Both the position numbers and the translations under genes were made by a program. From Microbacterium algeriense (GTDB taxonomy: Bacteria > Actinomycetota > Actinomycetes > Actinomycetales > Microbacteriaceae), in the NCBI RefSeq assembly GCF_008868005.1, contig NZ_WAAO01000001.1:930001-994000 (forward strand): a stretch of 64,000 nt of DNA, in the 5' to 3' direction. The notes under the pieces were generated by a model. The model saw only the letters and a program-made list of their open reading frames with translations. It was not told the DNA's origin and searched no databases. The first letter of the stretch is position 1, and each line of letters begins with the position of its first letter. Below, in pieces: positions 50,710 through 60,152 of this stretch.

Positions 50710-52893
50710 ATGACCGAGCCGATGAGCCCCCACGAACCGGAGCCGATCGTCGCGGGGGCTCCCGCGCGTACGCCATCCCGCCGCCCGATCCTGATGTTGG
50801 CGATCGCCGCCGTCGCGGTCGTGGCAATGGTGGCGGCATTGCTGATCTTCCGTCCCTGGGAACAGCGCGCGGATGCCGGGCCGCGCCCCACGCCGACGAG
50901 CATTCCCTCCCCGTCACCGACGACGACACCGTTCGCGACGCCGGGACCGCAGACGCCCGTAGCGCTCGCCAGTGCTCCCGGCGCATCGGACGTGTTCGAC
51001 GACTGGTCGACGCGGACGGGCTCTCAAGCGGTCACCATGCTCGCGAGCGACGACATGCACGACGGCGCCTATTCGCTCAACCTGCTGAGCACGGCCTCGG
51101 GGGGAGGCATCGCCGCGCAGTACGAGTCGGTCGCGCACCTGCAACCGGGCATGTGGTACACGGCCACTGCCTGGGTGAAGTCGGCGGGGACGGCGTGGGG
51201 AGCGGTCGAGTTCCGCCCCGGCAGCGGGTGGGAGACCACGGTCTCCGTGCCCGCGGGCTCGTACGACTGGCAGCAGGTCTCCGTGCGCTTCCAGGCGACC
51301 GCTGCAGCGGCGACGTTCCGGATCGTCGTCAAGGGCGCTACGGACGGCCTGTTGATCGACTCGGTGACGTACGTGGCCGACGATGGCAGCCCCGTGGTCT
51401 TCGCCAACGGCGGGTTCGAGTTGAACTCCGCGGACCTCGCCATTCTGAATCCTTCGCTCATCCTGCCGGAAGGAGAGGCGTCGCTGAGCCTCACGACCCG
51501 CAGGGCACCGGATGGCTGGCTCACCTGGGAGGCATTCGACGCGGACGGCGCGGAGGTCGCATCAGGTGCCGAGCACTTCGTCGGAGTCGCGGCGACGGTG
51601 CCGCTGGACGACCTCGATCCAGGGTTCTATTCGATCGCGGTGAAGGCCAGGGTCGGTGCGAAGGAGACAGATCTGACCACCACGGTCGGCGTGGTCGCCG
51701 ACACCCCCTACGCGGGTGCGCTCGCGGACTCTCCCTACGGCATCCACCTCCACTATGGCGACAGTCGAGAGCGAGATGCCGCGATGATCGGGACACTCGC
51801 CGCGCTCGGGATCGGGCACGTGCGCGCCGATGTGGTGTGGCACAAGTCGGAGCTGGAGCGGAATCAGTACACCTATCCGGAGGACACCGTCGCCGCGATG
51901 GCGGCGTTGCAATCGCATGGCATGTCGGCACTTCAGGTGCCTGTGTACGCGAATCCGCTCTACGACGGCGGGAAGACCCCGAGCACTCCCGACGGCCTCG
52001 CCGCATACGGTCGGTACACCGCCAACGTCCTGGGCACGTTCCCCGACGTGGACCAGACGGTCGAGGTGTACAACGAGTTCGATCACTTCTTCAACACCGG
52101 CGCGTGCGGCCCGACACCGGAGTGCTACATCCCGATGCTCGACGCGGTGAATGCCGCCGCTCCTCAGGCCACGGTCGTCGCCCCCAGTCTCGCCGGCATG
52201 GGCTTCAAATGGGACTGGCTCCAGCAGTTCTTCGCCCAGGGTGGGCTGGACCGCATCGATGCTGTGACCGCGCATCCGTACACCCAGCCGAAGCCGGCGA
52301 GCGAGCTCGGGCCGGATCTGGACCGGCTCACGTCGATGATGGAGGATGCGGGCGGAGCCAAGCCGATCTGGCTGACGGAGATGGGCTGGGCGACGGTCGA
52401 CAACTGGGTGAGCGATGAACAGCAGGCCGCCTACCTCGTGCAGACCATGGCCACCTCGTTCGGACACGACGTCGAACGGGTCTACTGGTACGAGGCCGTC
52501 GACCAGAGGTCCAACCCTGCCGACTACGAAGGCAACTTCGGCTTGTTCGAATCCAGCAGGGCGCTCGCTCCGCTCGCGAATGCGCCCAAGCGGGCGGCTG
52601 TCGCTCAGTCGGTGGTCGCGCAGATGCTCGAGGGGCGCGAACCGGACGGCAAGGACAAGGTCGCGGGCGTCGAGTCCTATCGGTTCACCGACGGCCGCGA
52701 CGAAGTGCGCGTGATGTGGGTCGCCGCGGGAGAGAAGGAGGTCGTGATCGAGTCGGACCGCGTTGTCACGATCACCGACATCTACGGCAGAGAGACGACG
52801 TTGACGCCGAAGTCCGGCGCCGTGAGCGTCACGCTCGGGATTACGCCGGTCTACGTCGACGGCGAGGTCTCCGTCAAGGCGGCCAAGAGGTGA
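50710..52893 (+). CDS. Membrane-anchored clan GH-A glycoside hydrolase with carbohydrate-binding-like domain
   Basis: A 727-aa protein. One signal-anchor helix (about 27-46), a Pro/Thr linker, a beta-sandwich with the FANGGFELNS mark of CBM4/9-like domains (about 80-235), then a beta region and a TIM barrel from about 335. The two catalytic Glu of clan GH-A are clear: acid/base E456 in VEVYNEFDH and nucleophile E557 in WLTEMGW. It resembles GH39/GH5-like enzymes; the substrate is unknown. It may trim or remodel the glycan made by the genes that follow. ATG 50710 lies 7 nt after TAGGGT (leaderless). The next gene starts 2 bp after its stop. Confidence 0.82.
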   Translation: MTEPMSPHEPEPIVAGAPARTPSRRPILMLAIAAVAVVAMVAALLIFRPWEQRADAGPRPTPTSIPSPSPTTTPFATPGPQTPVALASAPGASDVFDDWSTRTGSQAVTMLASDDMHDGAYSLNLLSTASGGGIAAQYESVAHLQPGMWYTATAWVKSAGTAWGAVEFRPGSGWETTVSVPAGSYDWQQVSVRFQATAAAATFRIVVKGATDGLLIDSVTYVADDGSPVVFANGGFELNSADLAILNPSLILPEGEASLSLTTRRAPDGWLTWEAFDADGAEVASGAEHFVGVAATVPLDDLDPGFYSIAVKARVGAKETDLTTTVGVVADTPYAGALADSPYGIHLHYGDSRERDAAMIGTLAALGIGHVRADVVWHKSELERNQYTYPEDTVAAMAALQSHGMSALQVPVYANPLYDGGKTPSTPDGLAAYGRYTANVLGTFPDVDQTVEVYNEFDHFFNTGACGPTPECYIPMLDAVNAAAPQATVVAPSLAGMGFKWDWLQQFFAQGGLDRIDAVTAHPYTQPKPASELGPDLDRLTSMMEDAGGAKPIWLTEMGWATVDNWVSDEQQAAYLVQTMATSFGHDVERVYWYEAVDQRSNPADYEGNFGLFESSRALAPLANAPKRAAVAQSVVAQMLEGREPDGKDKVAGVESYRFTDGRDEVRVMWVAAGEKEVVIESDRVVTITDIYGRETTLTPKSGAVSVTLGITPVYVDGEVSVKAAKR

Positions 52894-52895
52894 CG

Positions 52896-54086
52896 ATGCG
52901 GGATGACGCGCGCCTGATCGCGGAGTCCCTTCAGCAGGGCGACCACACGGGCCTCGACCGGAAGCTGATTCGGGGAGTCGTCGGCTGGGCGGCACTCGTC
53001 CTCGGCTGCGTGACGCCGACGCGTACCCGTGACAGCCGTTCACCCGTGCGGTTCGTGGTCGCGAACCCGGTCGCCCACGGCGCGCGTCTCGGTGCCGCGG
53101 TGGCCGCGATCCTGCCGGAGGGGGCGACGGTCGTGACCGATCACCGTCTCGCCGCCCATGCTCTCACCGCGGGGGAGGATTTCCCTGCTCTCGCGCCGCA
53201 GTCGATGATGCGCATCGCCACCCTGTCGCGACTGGGCTCGGCACTGCGCCTGCGCCGCCGTCTGAAGGCGCTGCCCGCGGGCGATTCACGGGTCTTTGCG
53301 GAGTACCTCTTCCTCGCTCAGGCGATCCGCTTCGCCGCAGCCCGTGACGCGTTGATCGCGAGCGGAACAAAGCTGGTGTTGGTGGACTTCGATCGTGCCG
53401 CCTACACCGCGCCCTGGATTCACGGGGCGAAGACGGCCGGGATCGCCACAGCGACGCTCGTTCACGGGGTTCCCAACGAGTGGAACTACCTCCCGGTGAT
53501 GGCAGACGACGTGCTGGTCTGGGGCGAGGTGCAAGCGGCCTGGCTGAGATCTCACAGCACGAGTGCGGGGATCCATATCGTGGGACGGCCGGACGTCATG
53601 CACGGTCCTCTGCTAGAGCGACACCCCGCGCAGCTGGTGGTCTCGCACTCGGCGGAACAGCTCAGCGACGGAGAGGTCGGAAGGGTGCGTGACCGCATCG
53701 TCCGGGCCCGGAAACAGGGTATGGAGGTGGTTCTGCGGCTGCATCCCAGCGTTTCCGAGGACCGGCTGGGCGATGACTGGCGAAGCGTCGCTGAAGCCGC
53801 GGACCGGGTGGTGTCGGGGACCACCTCGCTCTCCGAGGGGCTCGGTGCCGACGATGTGGTCGTGGCGATCTCCTCAAGCTCGGTGATGGATGCCCTGGCA
53901 CGGGGAGTCCGCGCCGAGGTACTGGCCGACCCGGAGCGCCCCCTTCCAGCCGATCTGGAAGTGCTCGCTCGTGCGGGAGAGGGCGGCGCCGAGGTCGATC
54001 CCGCTCGTCATGTCGCGTTCGTCGGAGGGGACGCTGCCGAGCGGATCCGCGCCTGGATCGATCGGGTACTCGGCGTCATGCGCTGA
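52896..54086 (+). CDS. GT-B-type, polysialyltransferase-like glycosyltransferase
   Basis: A 396-aa enzyme. The C-terminal half has the HP motif in VVLRLHPSVSED (about residue 282) and the Ser-rich VVAISSSSVMDALARGV (about 330), both seen in capsule polysialyl- and glycerol-phosphate-type transferases. The N-terminal half holds SRVFAEYLFLAQAIRFAAARD and LVDFDRAAYTAPW. The nucleotide donor is not certain: CMP-nonulosonate is suggested by the two neuB loci, CDP-glycerol is an alternative. It is cotranscribed with the glycosidase gene (AGAGG, 5 nt before ATG 52896) and converges on the fusion gene. Confidence 0.68.
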   Translation: MRDDARLIAESLQQGDHTGLDRKLIRGVVGWAALVLGCVTPTRTRDSRSPVRFVVANPVAHGARLGAAVAAILPEGATVVTDHRLAAHALTAGEDFPALAPQSMMRIATLSRLGSALRLRRRLKALPAGDSRVFAEYLFLAQAIRFAAARDALIASGTKLVLVDFDRAAYTAPWIHGAKTAGIATATLVHGVPNEWNYLPVMADDVLVWGEVQAAWLRSHSTSAGIHIVGRPDVMHGPLLERHPAQLVVSHSAEQLSDGEVGRVRDRIVRARKQGMEVVLRLHPSVSEDRLGDDWRSVAEAADRVVSGTTSLSEGLGADDVVVAISSSSVMDALARGVRAEVLADPERPLPADLEVLARAGEGGAEVDPARHVAFVGGDAAERIRAWIDRVLGVMR

Positions 54087-54095
54087 CGGCGGCGG

Positions 54096-56735
54096 TCAGC
54101 GGCGGAGGGTGCCCCGAGCCCGAACGGAGGCCAGCCGCCGCCCTGCCTGCAGCACCGACCCGGCGGCGGCGAGAGCGACGGAGTGCAGCCAGCCGTACGT
54201 GGGGCGCCCGACAGGCGCTGCGCCCTGATCGTCGGAGACCTGCCGGGTTTCCCACGAGGTCGCCTCGAGGTAACCCCGGCCGTGGTGGGCATCGGGTTCC
54301 AGGTACGCGCCTTCCGCCCACTCGTTCCAGGCGTTCACGAAGACGAGGCCGTTCTCGCCCCGAAGACGCTGCTCCGAGACTCGGGCGTGCGTGAGCCAGT
54401 CACGGTAGCGGGCCGGGGTGGCGCCGACGTAGACGGTGGCGTTGCGCCCCCGCCGGGCGGTGTTGTCCCAGCCCGGCACCACACCGCGGTAACGGGTGAA
54501 GGACGGGATGGCACGCCGCTCGAATCGACGCGCGAGGCGAGGGTAGGACATCAGGCGCCCTCGGAAATCAGCGGCGACCCCCTTCGGCGGCAGCAGACGC
54601 GCCGCACCGAGTGTGTTCGCTCCGACGGGCGGGAACTCCGCGGCGGCGTCGAAACCGCTCAGCGTGGGGTCGATGCCCGGGTGCGTCTCGGCGGCGACGA
54701 GGTGCAAGGGGCCGACTCCGGCGGCATCGGCGAGGCGACGCCAGGTGTCCGCATATCCCGTGCCGACCGGCAGATGATCCGTGCGGTGCACCATGAGCAC
54801 CGCGGCACCGTCGACTCGGAGATAGCGCGAGTCGCGGAGCAGCGGAAGGAATGCCTCGAAGATGCGCTCGGCCGTCTGCTCGCCGTACTCCTGGGTGATC
54901 AGCGCCTCATGCTCTTTTCCATCCCAGCGTCGAGACCAGCTCTCGTTCGCCCAGGAGATGCAGAAGGGCATGTCGGGACCTGCCGCCAGGAACTGGTCGA
55001 GTGGCCGCTCCAGCAGGCGCTTCCCATCGAACCAATAGAAGTAGTAGCAGAACGCGTCGATGCCGTTCGCCTTCGCCAGGGCGGCCTGTTCGTGCATCAC
55101 CTGGACATCGGTGAGGTCGTACTCGCCAAGCTCGCCCACCGTGCGCGGGTGCGCATGACCGTCGAACTGCGGAGCGGCCCTGCGGACGTTCGTCCACTCG
55201 GTGAAGCCCTTTCCCCACCACAGATCGTTCTCCGGGATGGCGTGGAACTGCGGAAGGTAGAACGCGATGGTGCGCGGGCGCGGTGCCGGGGCGATCGCTC
55301 GCGCCGGCTCTGCACCGGACAGCGACGCCCAGCGCAGGGCGATCACGACGACGAACGTGAACAGCGCGTATCCCAGGACCTCGTACAGCGAGCCGCGGAG
55401 GATGATCAGCAGAAGAGCGGCGATCGGTGCGTCGATGAGCAGATGGGTCGGATAGCGCCGCAGCATCGGTGACTCCCGGGGCGGCCGGATCAGGCCGAGG
55501 ACCACGCCGAGGATGGCAAACGTGATGATGACGCCGAGGACCCCGCCGACGATGAACGCCTCGCCCCAGAGCGGCATCGAGAGGTTGTGGTAACTGGCGC
55601 CCGTTGCCTCCGCCACTACTCGCCCGGTGGACATGTCCGTCACCAGGCGAGACAGGAAGGGCACCCAGCGGATGATCGGCGCGATCAGCAGCATGAGGGG
55701 GCTCGGCCCCTCCGCGGGAAGATCTCCGACGACCGTCACCGCCCGGAGGAGCATCTCGAAAGCGTCGAAATCGAAACCCACGAGCGACTGGGACGGCAAC
55801 GAGATCGCGATGCCAGCTGACCCCGTCCCGTCGCCGCGGAGCAGATCCAGGGAGGGGAAGATGCTGATCAGAGCGAGGCCGATCCCGAGCGGAAGCAGAC
55901 GTGCGATGGGCAGGCTGATCAGAAGCGCACCGACCGTGGCCACCAGGAATCCGCCCGTGAGGAACCGAGAGCCGGTGAGCGGGTTCGTGGCGAGAGCCGC
56001 TCCCGCGGTCACCAGGACGATGAGCCATATCGGGACCAGGACGCCGTTGCGGCGTGCGACGATCGCGATCGCCGGAAGCACGATTCCGCCGGCTGTCGCG
56101 ATGAAGAACAGAGTCCCGGCCCCGGGAATGTCGGCGTTCTCCAGCAGACGCTCCTGCAGCGCGCGCTTGCCCTGGAACAGCCCCGAGCCGGTGATCGCCA
56201 CGAAGAGCGCGACGACGACCAGGTAGCCAGAGAGGATTCCGAGGAGCGCGGCACGCATGCGACGGATCCCGGTAGGCGTCGGTTCCCTGCCGACATCAGC
56301 GCGCTGAGATGCGCTCTTGCTGCGTGCCGTGAGATGCTGCGCGATAGCCGTGACCGCCGTCCCCAGCAGGACGATCCACAGGGCCACGGCGAGCGTCTGA
56401 TCCGAGAACTCGCCGTGCCACGGGAAGGCGCCGAACGCCAGTTGGTGCGCGGGGGCGAGTCCGAGGAAGATGTAGCCCCACGTCCAGAACATCGTCCAGG
56501 CGAGGCTGAAACGCGCCGTGGTGGCTGCACGGAGCAACCCCGCGGCGAGCACGGCAGCCGTGACGAGAGCCAGCGCCTTGACCCCCCATCCCGGCGCCGG
56601 GGAACCGGCGAGACGAACCACCGCCGGGATCAACGTCGCGGCGATGAAGACGACGTACGCCCACATGCTCCAGCTATACCGGCGACCCTGGGGGAGGCCT
56701 GAAGACGGCAGGGATGTCGCCGGAGTCGCTGTCAT
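54096..56735 (-). CDS. O-antigen-polymerase-like membrane protein fused to a GH99-like (WbsX) domain
   Basis: An 879-aa fusion. Residues 23-470 have about 12 membrane helices with a long extracytoplasmic loop (about 300-390), in the style of Wzy polymerases. Residues 489-830 form a GH99-like/WbsX domain: TIAFYLPQFHAIPENDLWW, GKGFTEWTNVRRA, YDLTDVQVMHEQAALAKANG, FCISWANESWSRRWDG and FVNAWNEWAEGAYLEPD. WbsX-type domains occur in surface-polysaccharide loci as probable glycosyltransferases or endo-mannan-type enzymes. Usually the two parts are separate proteins. ATG 56735. The flippase gene lies just upstream on the same strand, with a 34-bp gap. Confidence 0.82.
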   Translation of the reverse strand: MTATPATSLPSSGLPQGRRYSWSMWAYVVFIAATLIPAVVRLAGSPAPGWGVKALALVTAAVLAAGLLRAATTARFSLAWTMFWTWGYIFLGLAPAHQLAFGAFPWHGEFSDQTLAVALWIVLLGTAVTAIAQHLTARSKSASQRADVGREPTPTGIRRMRAALLGILSGYLVVVALFVAITGSGLFQGKRALQERLLENADIPGAGTLFFIATAGGIVLPAIAIVARRNGVLVPIWLIVLVTAGAALATNPLTGSRFLTGGFLVATVGALLISLPIARLLPLGIGLALISIFPSLDLLRGDGTGSAGIAISLPSQSLVGFDFDAFEMLLRAVTVVGDLPAEGPSPLMLLIAPIIRWVPFLSRLVTDMSTGRVVAEATGASYHNLSMPLWGEAFIVGGVLGVIITFAILGVVLGLIRPPRESPMLRRYPTHLLIDAPIAALLLIILRGSLYEVLGYALFTFVVVIALRWASLSGAEPARAIAPAPRPRTIAFYLPQFHAIPENDLWWGKGFTEWTNVRRAAPQFDGHAHPRTVGELGEYDLTDVQVMHEQAALAKANGIDAFCYYFYWFDGKRLLERPLDQFLAAGPDMPFCISWANESWSRRWDGKEHEALITQEYGEQTAERIFEAFLPLLRDSRYLRVDGAAVLMVHRTDHLPVGTGYADTWRRLADAAGVGPLHLVAAETHPGIDPTLSGFDAAAEFPPVGANTLGAARLLPPKGVAADFRGRLMSYPRLARRFERRAIPSFTRYRGVVPGWDNTARRGRNATVYVGATPARYRDWLTHARVSEQRLRGENGLVFVNAWNEWAEGAYLEPDAHHGRGYLEATSWETRQVSDDQGAAPVGRPTYGWLHSVALAAAGSVLQAGRRLASVRARGTLRR

Positions 56736-56769
56736 GGTGGTTCGATCCTATTTCTGCGGGGAGGGCTGA

Positions 56770-58188
56770 TCAGCGGAGCTGCCGGATAGCACGCCGATTG
56801 AACAGGGCGGCACCGGCGATGAGGAGGAGGCCGACCAGCGCGAGTGCGAGGAGGGGAAGCTGGAGGCAGAGGGTCGCGGCGATGAGTGCCAGCGCCGCGA
56901 CCAGGGCAGGCAGAGAGCGCACGACGGATGTCGGCGGGTATCCGGTGCGCGAGCTCAGCCACCATGCCCAGAGAGCCTGGCAGCCGTGGAACACAGGGAG
57001 CCCGAGGGCGATCGCGGCGGGATATCCGGGCCACAACGACAGAGCGGCCAGGGAGGCTGCGATCCCGATGGCCCCGGAGACGGGGGTCGTCGCTGCCAGC
57101 GCGAGCGTGCGTCCCCGCAGGAAGACCAGGTGGATGTTCACCAGATAGAGCGCCATCAGCGGGGTCGCGGCGCAGGCGATCAAAGCGGCGGCGCGCAGGC
57201 TCTCGTCGTAGAGCTCGGGGCCGGCGATGAAGCGCGCCACCGGCTCGAGGAGCGTGCAGAAGAGCGCGACGAGCGTCAGGACCAGGACCGAGATCGCCTG
57301 CAGGGAGCGAGCGAGGAAGTCCGACCGCGCCGTGTCAGGCTGGCGGAAGACCATCGGCGCCCAGGAGTTGTTGAACGCGCCGAGGATCAGCATCGGCGCT
57401 GAACCCAGGAACAAAGCGAGTTGGAGTCGTCCGCCGGCGGCGATGCCCTCCAGCTGGGTCGCACACGCGACGAGGACGATCGTGACGAGCGCACCGGTGA
57501 TGGAATGGGGCACGGTCGGCAGGCCGAGCGCGAGCCCGCCGCGGAGCTCCGCCAGCGAGAAGGCCGTGCGCGGGATTCGCGGCAACAACGCGAGGGCCGT
57601 CATGGCAGCCAGCGTGTGACCGACCGCGAGACCGCAGAGGTAAGCCCCCGAATCGGCGGGACCCGCCGAGACAGCCATCAAGCCGATCAGTGGCCCGGCA
57701 AGGGCGGACAGCATGCCCAGCGCGACGAATGTCTTCACGCGGCTGACGGCGCGGAACACGGACTGGCAGAGGGTGAGGATGCTCAGCGCCACCGCTGACA
57801 TCGTGGGCCAGATCAGTGCGGTGGCGTCCCCCGCGTCCCCGAGGAGCGCGCCGCCCCAGAAAGGCAGCAGCGCGACCGCGAGGCCGCCGCCGACAACGGA
57901 CAGCGCCGCGCCGCACCACACCAGTGCCGTGGCGCCCGAGACACCTGTTCCCGCGATGATCGCGTGGCGCGTGATGGCGGTGGACAGCCCCAGTCCCAGA
58001 GCGATCGAGCCGAACTGATAGAGGGTGATGCCGATGCCGACGACGCCGTACCCCTCGGCGCCGAGGGCGCGTGTGATGAGCGGGGTGATGAGCAGACTGA
58101 CGATCACGGGTGCGACGGTCGAGAGGGAGTACAGAGCACCGGAGCCGAGGAGACCCTCCGCCCGTCCACTCTTCGACCGTTCAGTCAC
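56770..58188 (-). CDS. Oligosaccharide flippase (Wzx-like)
   Basis: A 472-aa membrane protein of the MOP superfamily with about 14 helices. The N-terminal GSGALYSLSTVAPVIVSLLITPLITRALGAEGYG is typical of Wzx/RfbX polysaccharide flippases. It would move lipid-linked oligosaccharide to the outer face of the membrane, where the Wzy-like domain of the next gene product can polymerise it. GTG 58188 overlaps the stop of the GT2 gene by 8 bp, so these are translated together. Confidence 0.9.
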   Translation of the reverse strand: MTERSKSGRAEGLLGSGALYSLSTVAPVIVSLLITPLITRALGAEGYGVVGIGITLYQFGSIALGLGLSTAITRHAIIAGTGVSGATALVWCGAALSVVGGGLAVALLPFWGGALLGDAGDATALIWPTMSAVALSILTLCQSVFRAVSRVKTFVALGMLSALAGPLIGLMAVSAGPADSGAYLCGLAVGHTLAAMTALALLPRIPRTAFSLAELRGGLALGLPTVPHSITGALVTIVLVACATQLEGIAAGGRLQLALFLGSAPMLILGAFNNSWAPMVFRQPDTARSDFLARSLQAISVLVLTLVALFCTLLEPVARFIAGPELYDESLRAAALIACAATPLMALYLVNIHLVFLRGRTLALAATTPVSGAIGIAASLAALSLWPGYPAAIALGLPVFHGCQALWAWWLSSRTGYPPTSVVRSLPALVAALALIAATLCLQLPLLALALVGLLLIAGAALFNRRAIRQLR

Positions 58189-58987
58189 TGCCGACGAGCT
58201 TTCCCGATCGCTCGGAGGCCAGCGGGTGCCGTCTCCGCACCGCTGCGCCGCCGACGAGGAACTCGGGGTAGAGGGTGTAGAACCGGAAGAGCGAGTCGAG
58301 TTCGCGAACCCAGGGCATCAGGCGGAAGCGCGTCGTCTCCCTGGCCCATCCGTGGGTCCACCGGAGCGAGCCGACGAGGGTGACGTCGAAGCCGCCCCGC
58401 CAGGCGCGGATGCTGAGGTCCTTATCCTCGTAGTAGAGGAAGAAGCGCTCGTTCCAACCTCCGAGAGCTCTGACCGTCCGAGCGTCTCCGGCGACGACCG
58501 CGCCGATGAGCCAGAAGACGTTCATGCGTTCGGTCGGCTCCGCCGTCAGGCGGTAGCCGTTGTCCTGGTCGCGGGAGGTCGCGCGGTTGAGGATCTTGTG
58601 GAGCAGCAGGGGGGCGCCGCGACCGTTGGGCTGAAGGGTGCCGTCCGCGTTGAGCAGCTGCGGCGACACCAGGCCGCCCCGCTCATCGATCGCGTCGGCG
58701 AGCTCCTCGAGATCCGGATACCCCACGCGGACATCCGGGTTGACGAAGGCGATGTACTCGCCTGTCGCCGCCTGGAGCCCGCGGTTGTTCGCCGCGCTGA
58801 AGCCGAGATTGGTCTCGGCGGCGATCACGGTCGCCCCGAGCGCTGTGGCGATCTCGATGCTGTCGTCGGTGGAACCGTTGTCGACGACGACCCACTCCAC
58901 GTTCGCCGGACGCTCCGCGGACCAGTACCGGCGGAGGGGCACTGCACTGTTGTATGTCACAGTAATCAGTGACCACGTTCTCGGCAT
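58181..58987 (-). CDS. Family 2 glycosyltransferase (rhamnosyltransferase-like)
   Basis: A 268-aa GT-A enzyme: SLITVTYNSAVPL, the acidic VVDNGSTDDS, NLGFSAANNRGL, and the DXD-type NPDVRV. YYEDKDLSIRAWRGG is the ED motif with the catalytic base. These marks are typical of rhamnosyl- and related transferases of surface glycans. ATG 58987 lies 7 nt after TACTCT (complement of 58995-59000), so the operon GT2-wzx-fusion starts with a leaderless gene. It is divergent from the next glycosyltransferase, 67 bp away. Confidence 0.88.
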   Translation of the reverse strand: MPRTWSLITVTYNSAVPLRRYWSAERPANVEWVVVDNGSTDDSIEIATALGATVIAAETNLGFSAANNRGLQAATGEYIAFVNPDVRVGYPDLEELADAIDERGGLVSPQLLNADGTLQPNGRGAPLLLHKILNRATSRDQDNGYRLTAEPTERMNVFWLIGAVVAGDARTVRALGGWNERFFLYYEDKDLSIRAWRGGFDVTLVGSLRWTHGWARETTRFRLMPWVRELDSLFRFYTLYPEFLVGGAAVRRRHPLASERSGKLVGSD

Positions 58988-59054
58988 GATGTCGAGAGTA
59001 CCGAACTCGACGCGCCGCGCTGTGCCGCGCGCCCAGGGGAACGAGACAGATCGC

Positions 59055-60041
59055 ATGAGCGGAACCGTGTGCCTCGCCGTGTATCGGCCGCAGGCGGACC
59101 TCCTCCGTGTGCAGCTGGAGAGCATCCGCGCCCAGACGCTCCAGGACTGGGAGTGCCTCGTCGGCATCGACGGCACGGACCCCGACGCGCGCGCCGCGGT
59201 CGAGCAGATCGTCGCCGAGGACCGACGTTTCCGCGTCATCGAGTACCCGGACAACGTGGGCTTCTATCGGAACTTCGAGCGCCTGCTCGCTGAGGTTCCC
59301 GCCACCTCGCGGTGGGTCGCTCTCGCCGACCAGGACGACGCGTGGTTCTCGGAGAAGCTCGCCCTGCTCGTCCCGCTCCTCGACGGAGCGGATCTGGCCT
59401 TCGGGCAGGCGGTCGTCGTCTCCCACGGCGGGGTGGACACCTCCCGAACCGTGACGGAGCGCCGATCCACGACGCTGGCGGCCGCCTTCATCGACAACCA
59501 GGTGACCGGCAGCATCTCCGTCTTCCGCCGTTCGCTTCTCGACATCGCTCTGCCGATGCCGGATGCCACGGATTCGGCCTTCCACGACCATTGGCTCGGG
59601 GTGTGCGCACTGGCGGGGAACGGAGTCGCCGTGCTCCCCGAACCTGTGCAGGACTACATCCAGCACAGCGGCAACGTCATCGGCGAGGAGCGTCGCCGCA
59701 CGGTCGCCGACCGCCTGCGTGCCCTGGCCGGTCGTTCCGGCGGCGGCGTCGGGAGCGGGCTGGACTACCTCAGCGCCCATCGCTGGAGGTGGCGCGTGAA
59801 CATGGCCACGACCCTGCTCTCGCGCCAGGACGGCGCCGATGCACGGGGGTTCGTGACGGCGGTGGCGGCCGACAGAATGTCGCCCGCGCTCCTGCGTGGC
59901 GTCGGCGGCGAGATCCTGTCACGTCGCGTTCCCCCCTTGCGGGCCCTCGGGCTGCTCGCCGGCGCCTGGCGGTCGCCGCGTCTTCGCGGCGCCGACGCTG
60001 GTAGGGCGGAGGCGGCCAGGAAGCCGATCGCACCCGAATAG
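59055..60041 (+). CDS. Family 2 glycosyltransferase
   Basis: A 328-aa GT-A enzyme: VCLAVYRPQADLLRVQLESI, ECLVGIDGTDPD, IEYPDNVGFYRNFERLL, and the DXD motif LADQDDAWF (about residue 95). FHDHWLGVCALAGNGV is the acceptor/catalytic region. The C terminus is basic. ATG 59055 is the only good start in the divergent region. Donor sugar unknown. Confidence 0.85.
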   Translation: MSGTVCLAVYRPQADLLRVQLESIRAQTLQDWECLVGIDGTDPDARAAVEQIVAEDRRFRVIEYPDNVGFYRNFERLLAEVPATSRWVALADQDDAWFSEKLALLVPLLDGADLAFGQAVVVSHGGVDTSRTVTERRSTTLAAAFIDNQVTGSISVFRRSLLDIALPMPDATDSAFHDHWLGVCALAGNGVAVLPEPVQDYIQHSGNVIGEERRRTVADRLRALAGRSGGGVGSGLDYLSAHRWRWRVNMATTLLSRQDGADARGFVTAVAADRMSPALLRGVGGEILSRRVPPLRALGLLAGAWRSPRLRGADAGRAEAARKPIAPE

Positions 60042-60152
60042 GGCCGTGCGGGCGCGCATCGGTAATCTGGTCTGGTTCGCGTCCGATCGGGCCTGAATGC
60101 GAGACGAGCGGGCGAGGTCGCACGCCGTGAGACCGCCGACGAGGAGTGACAC

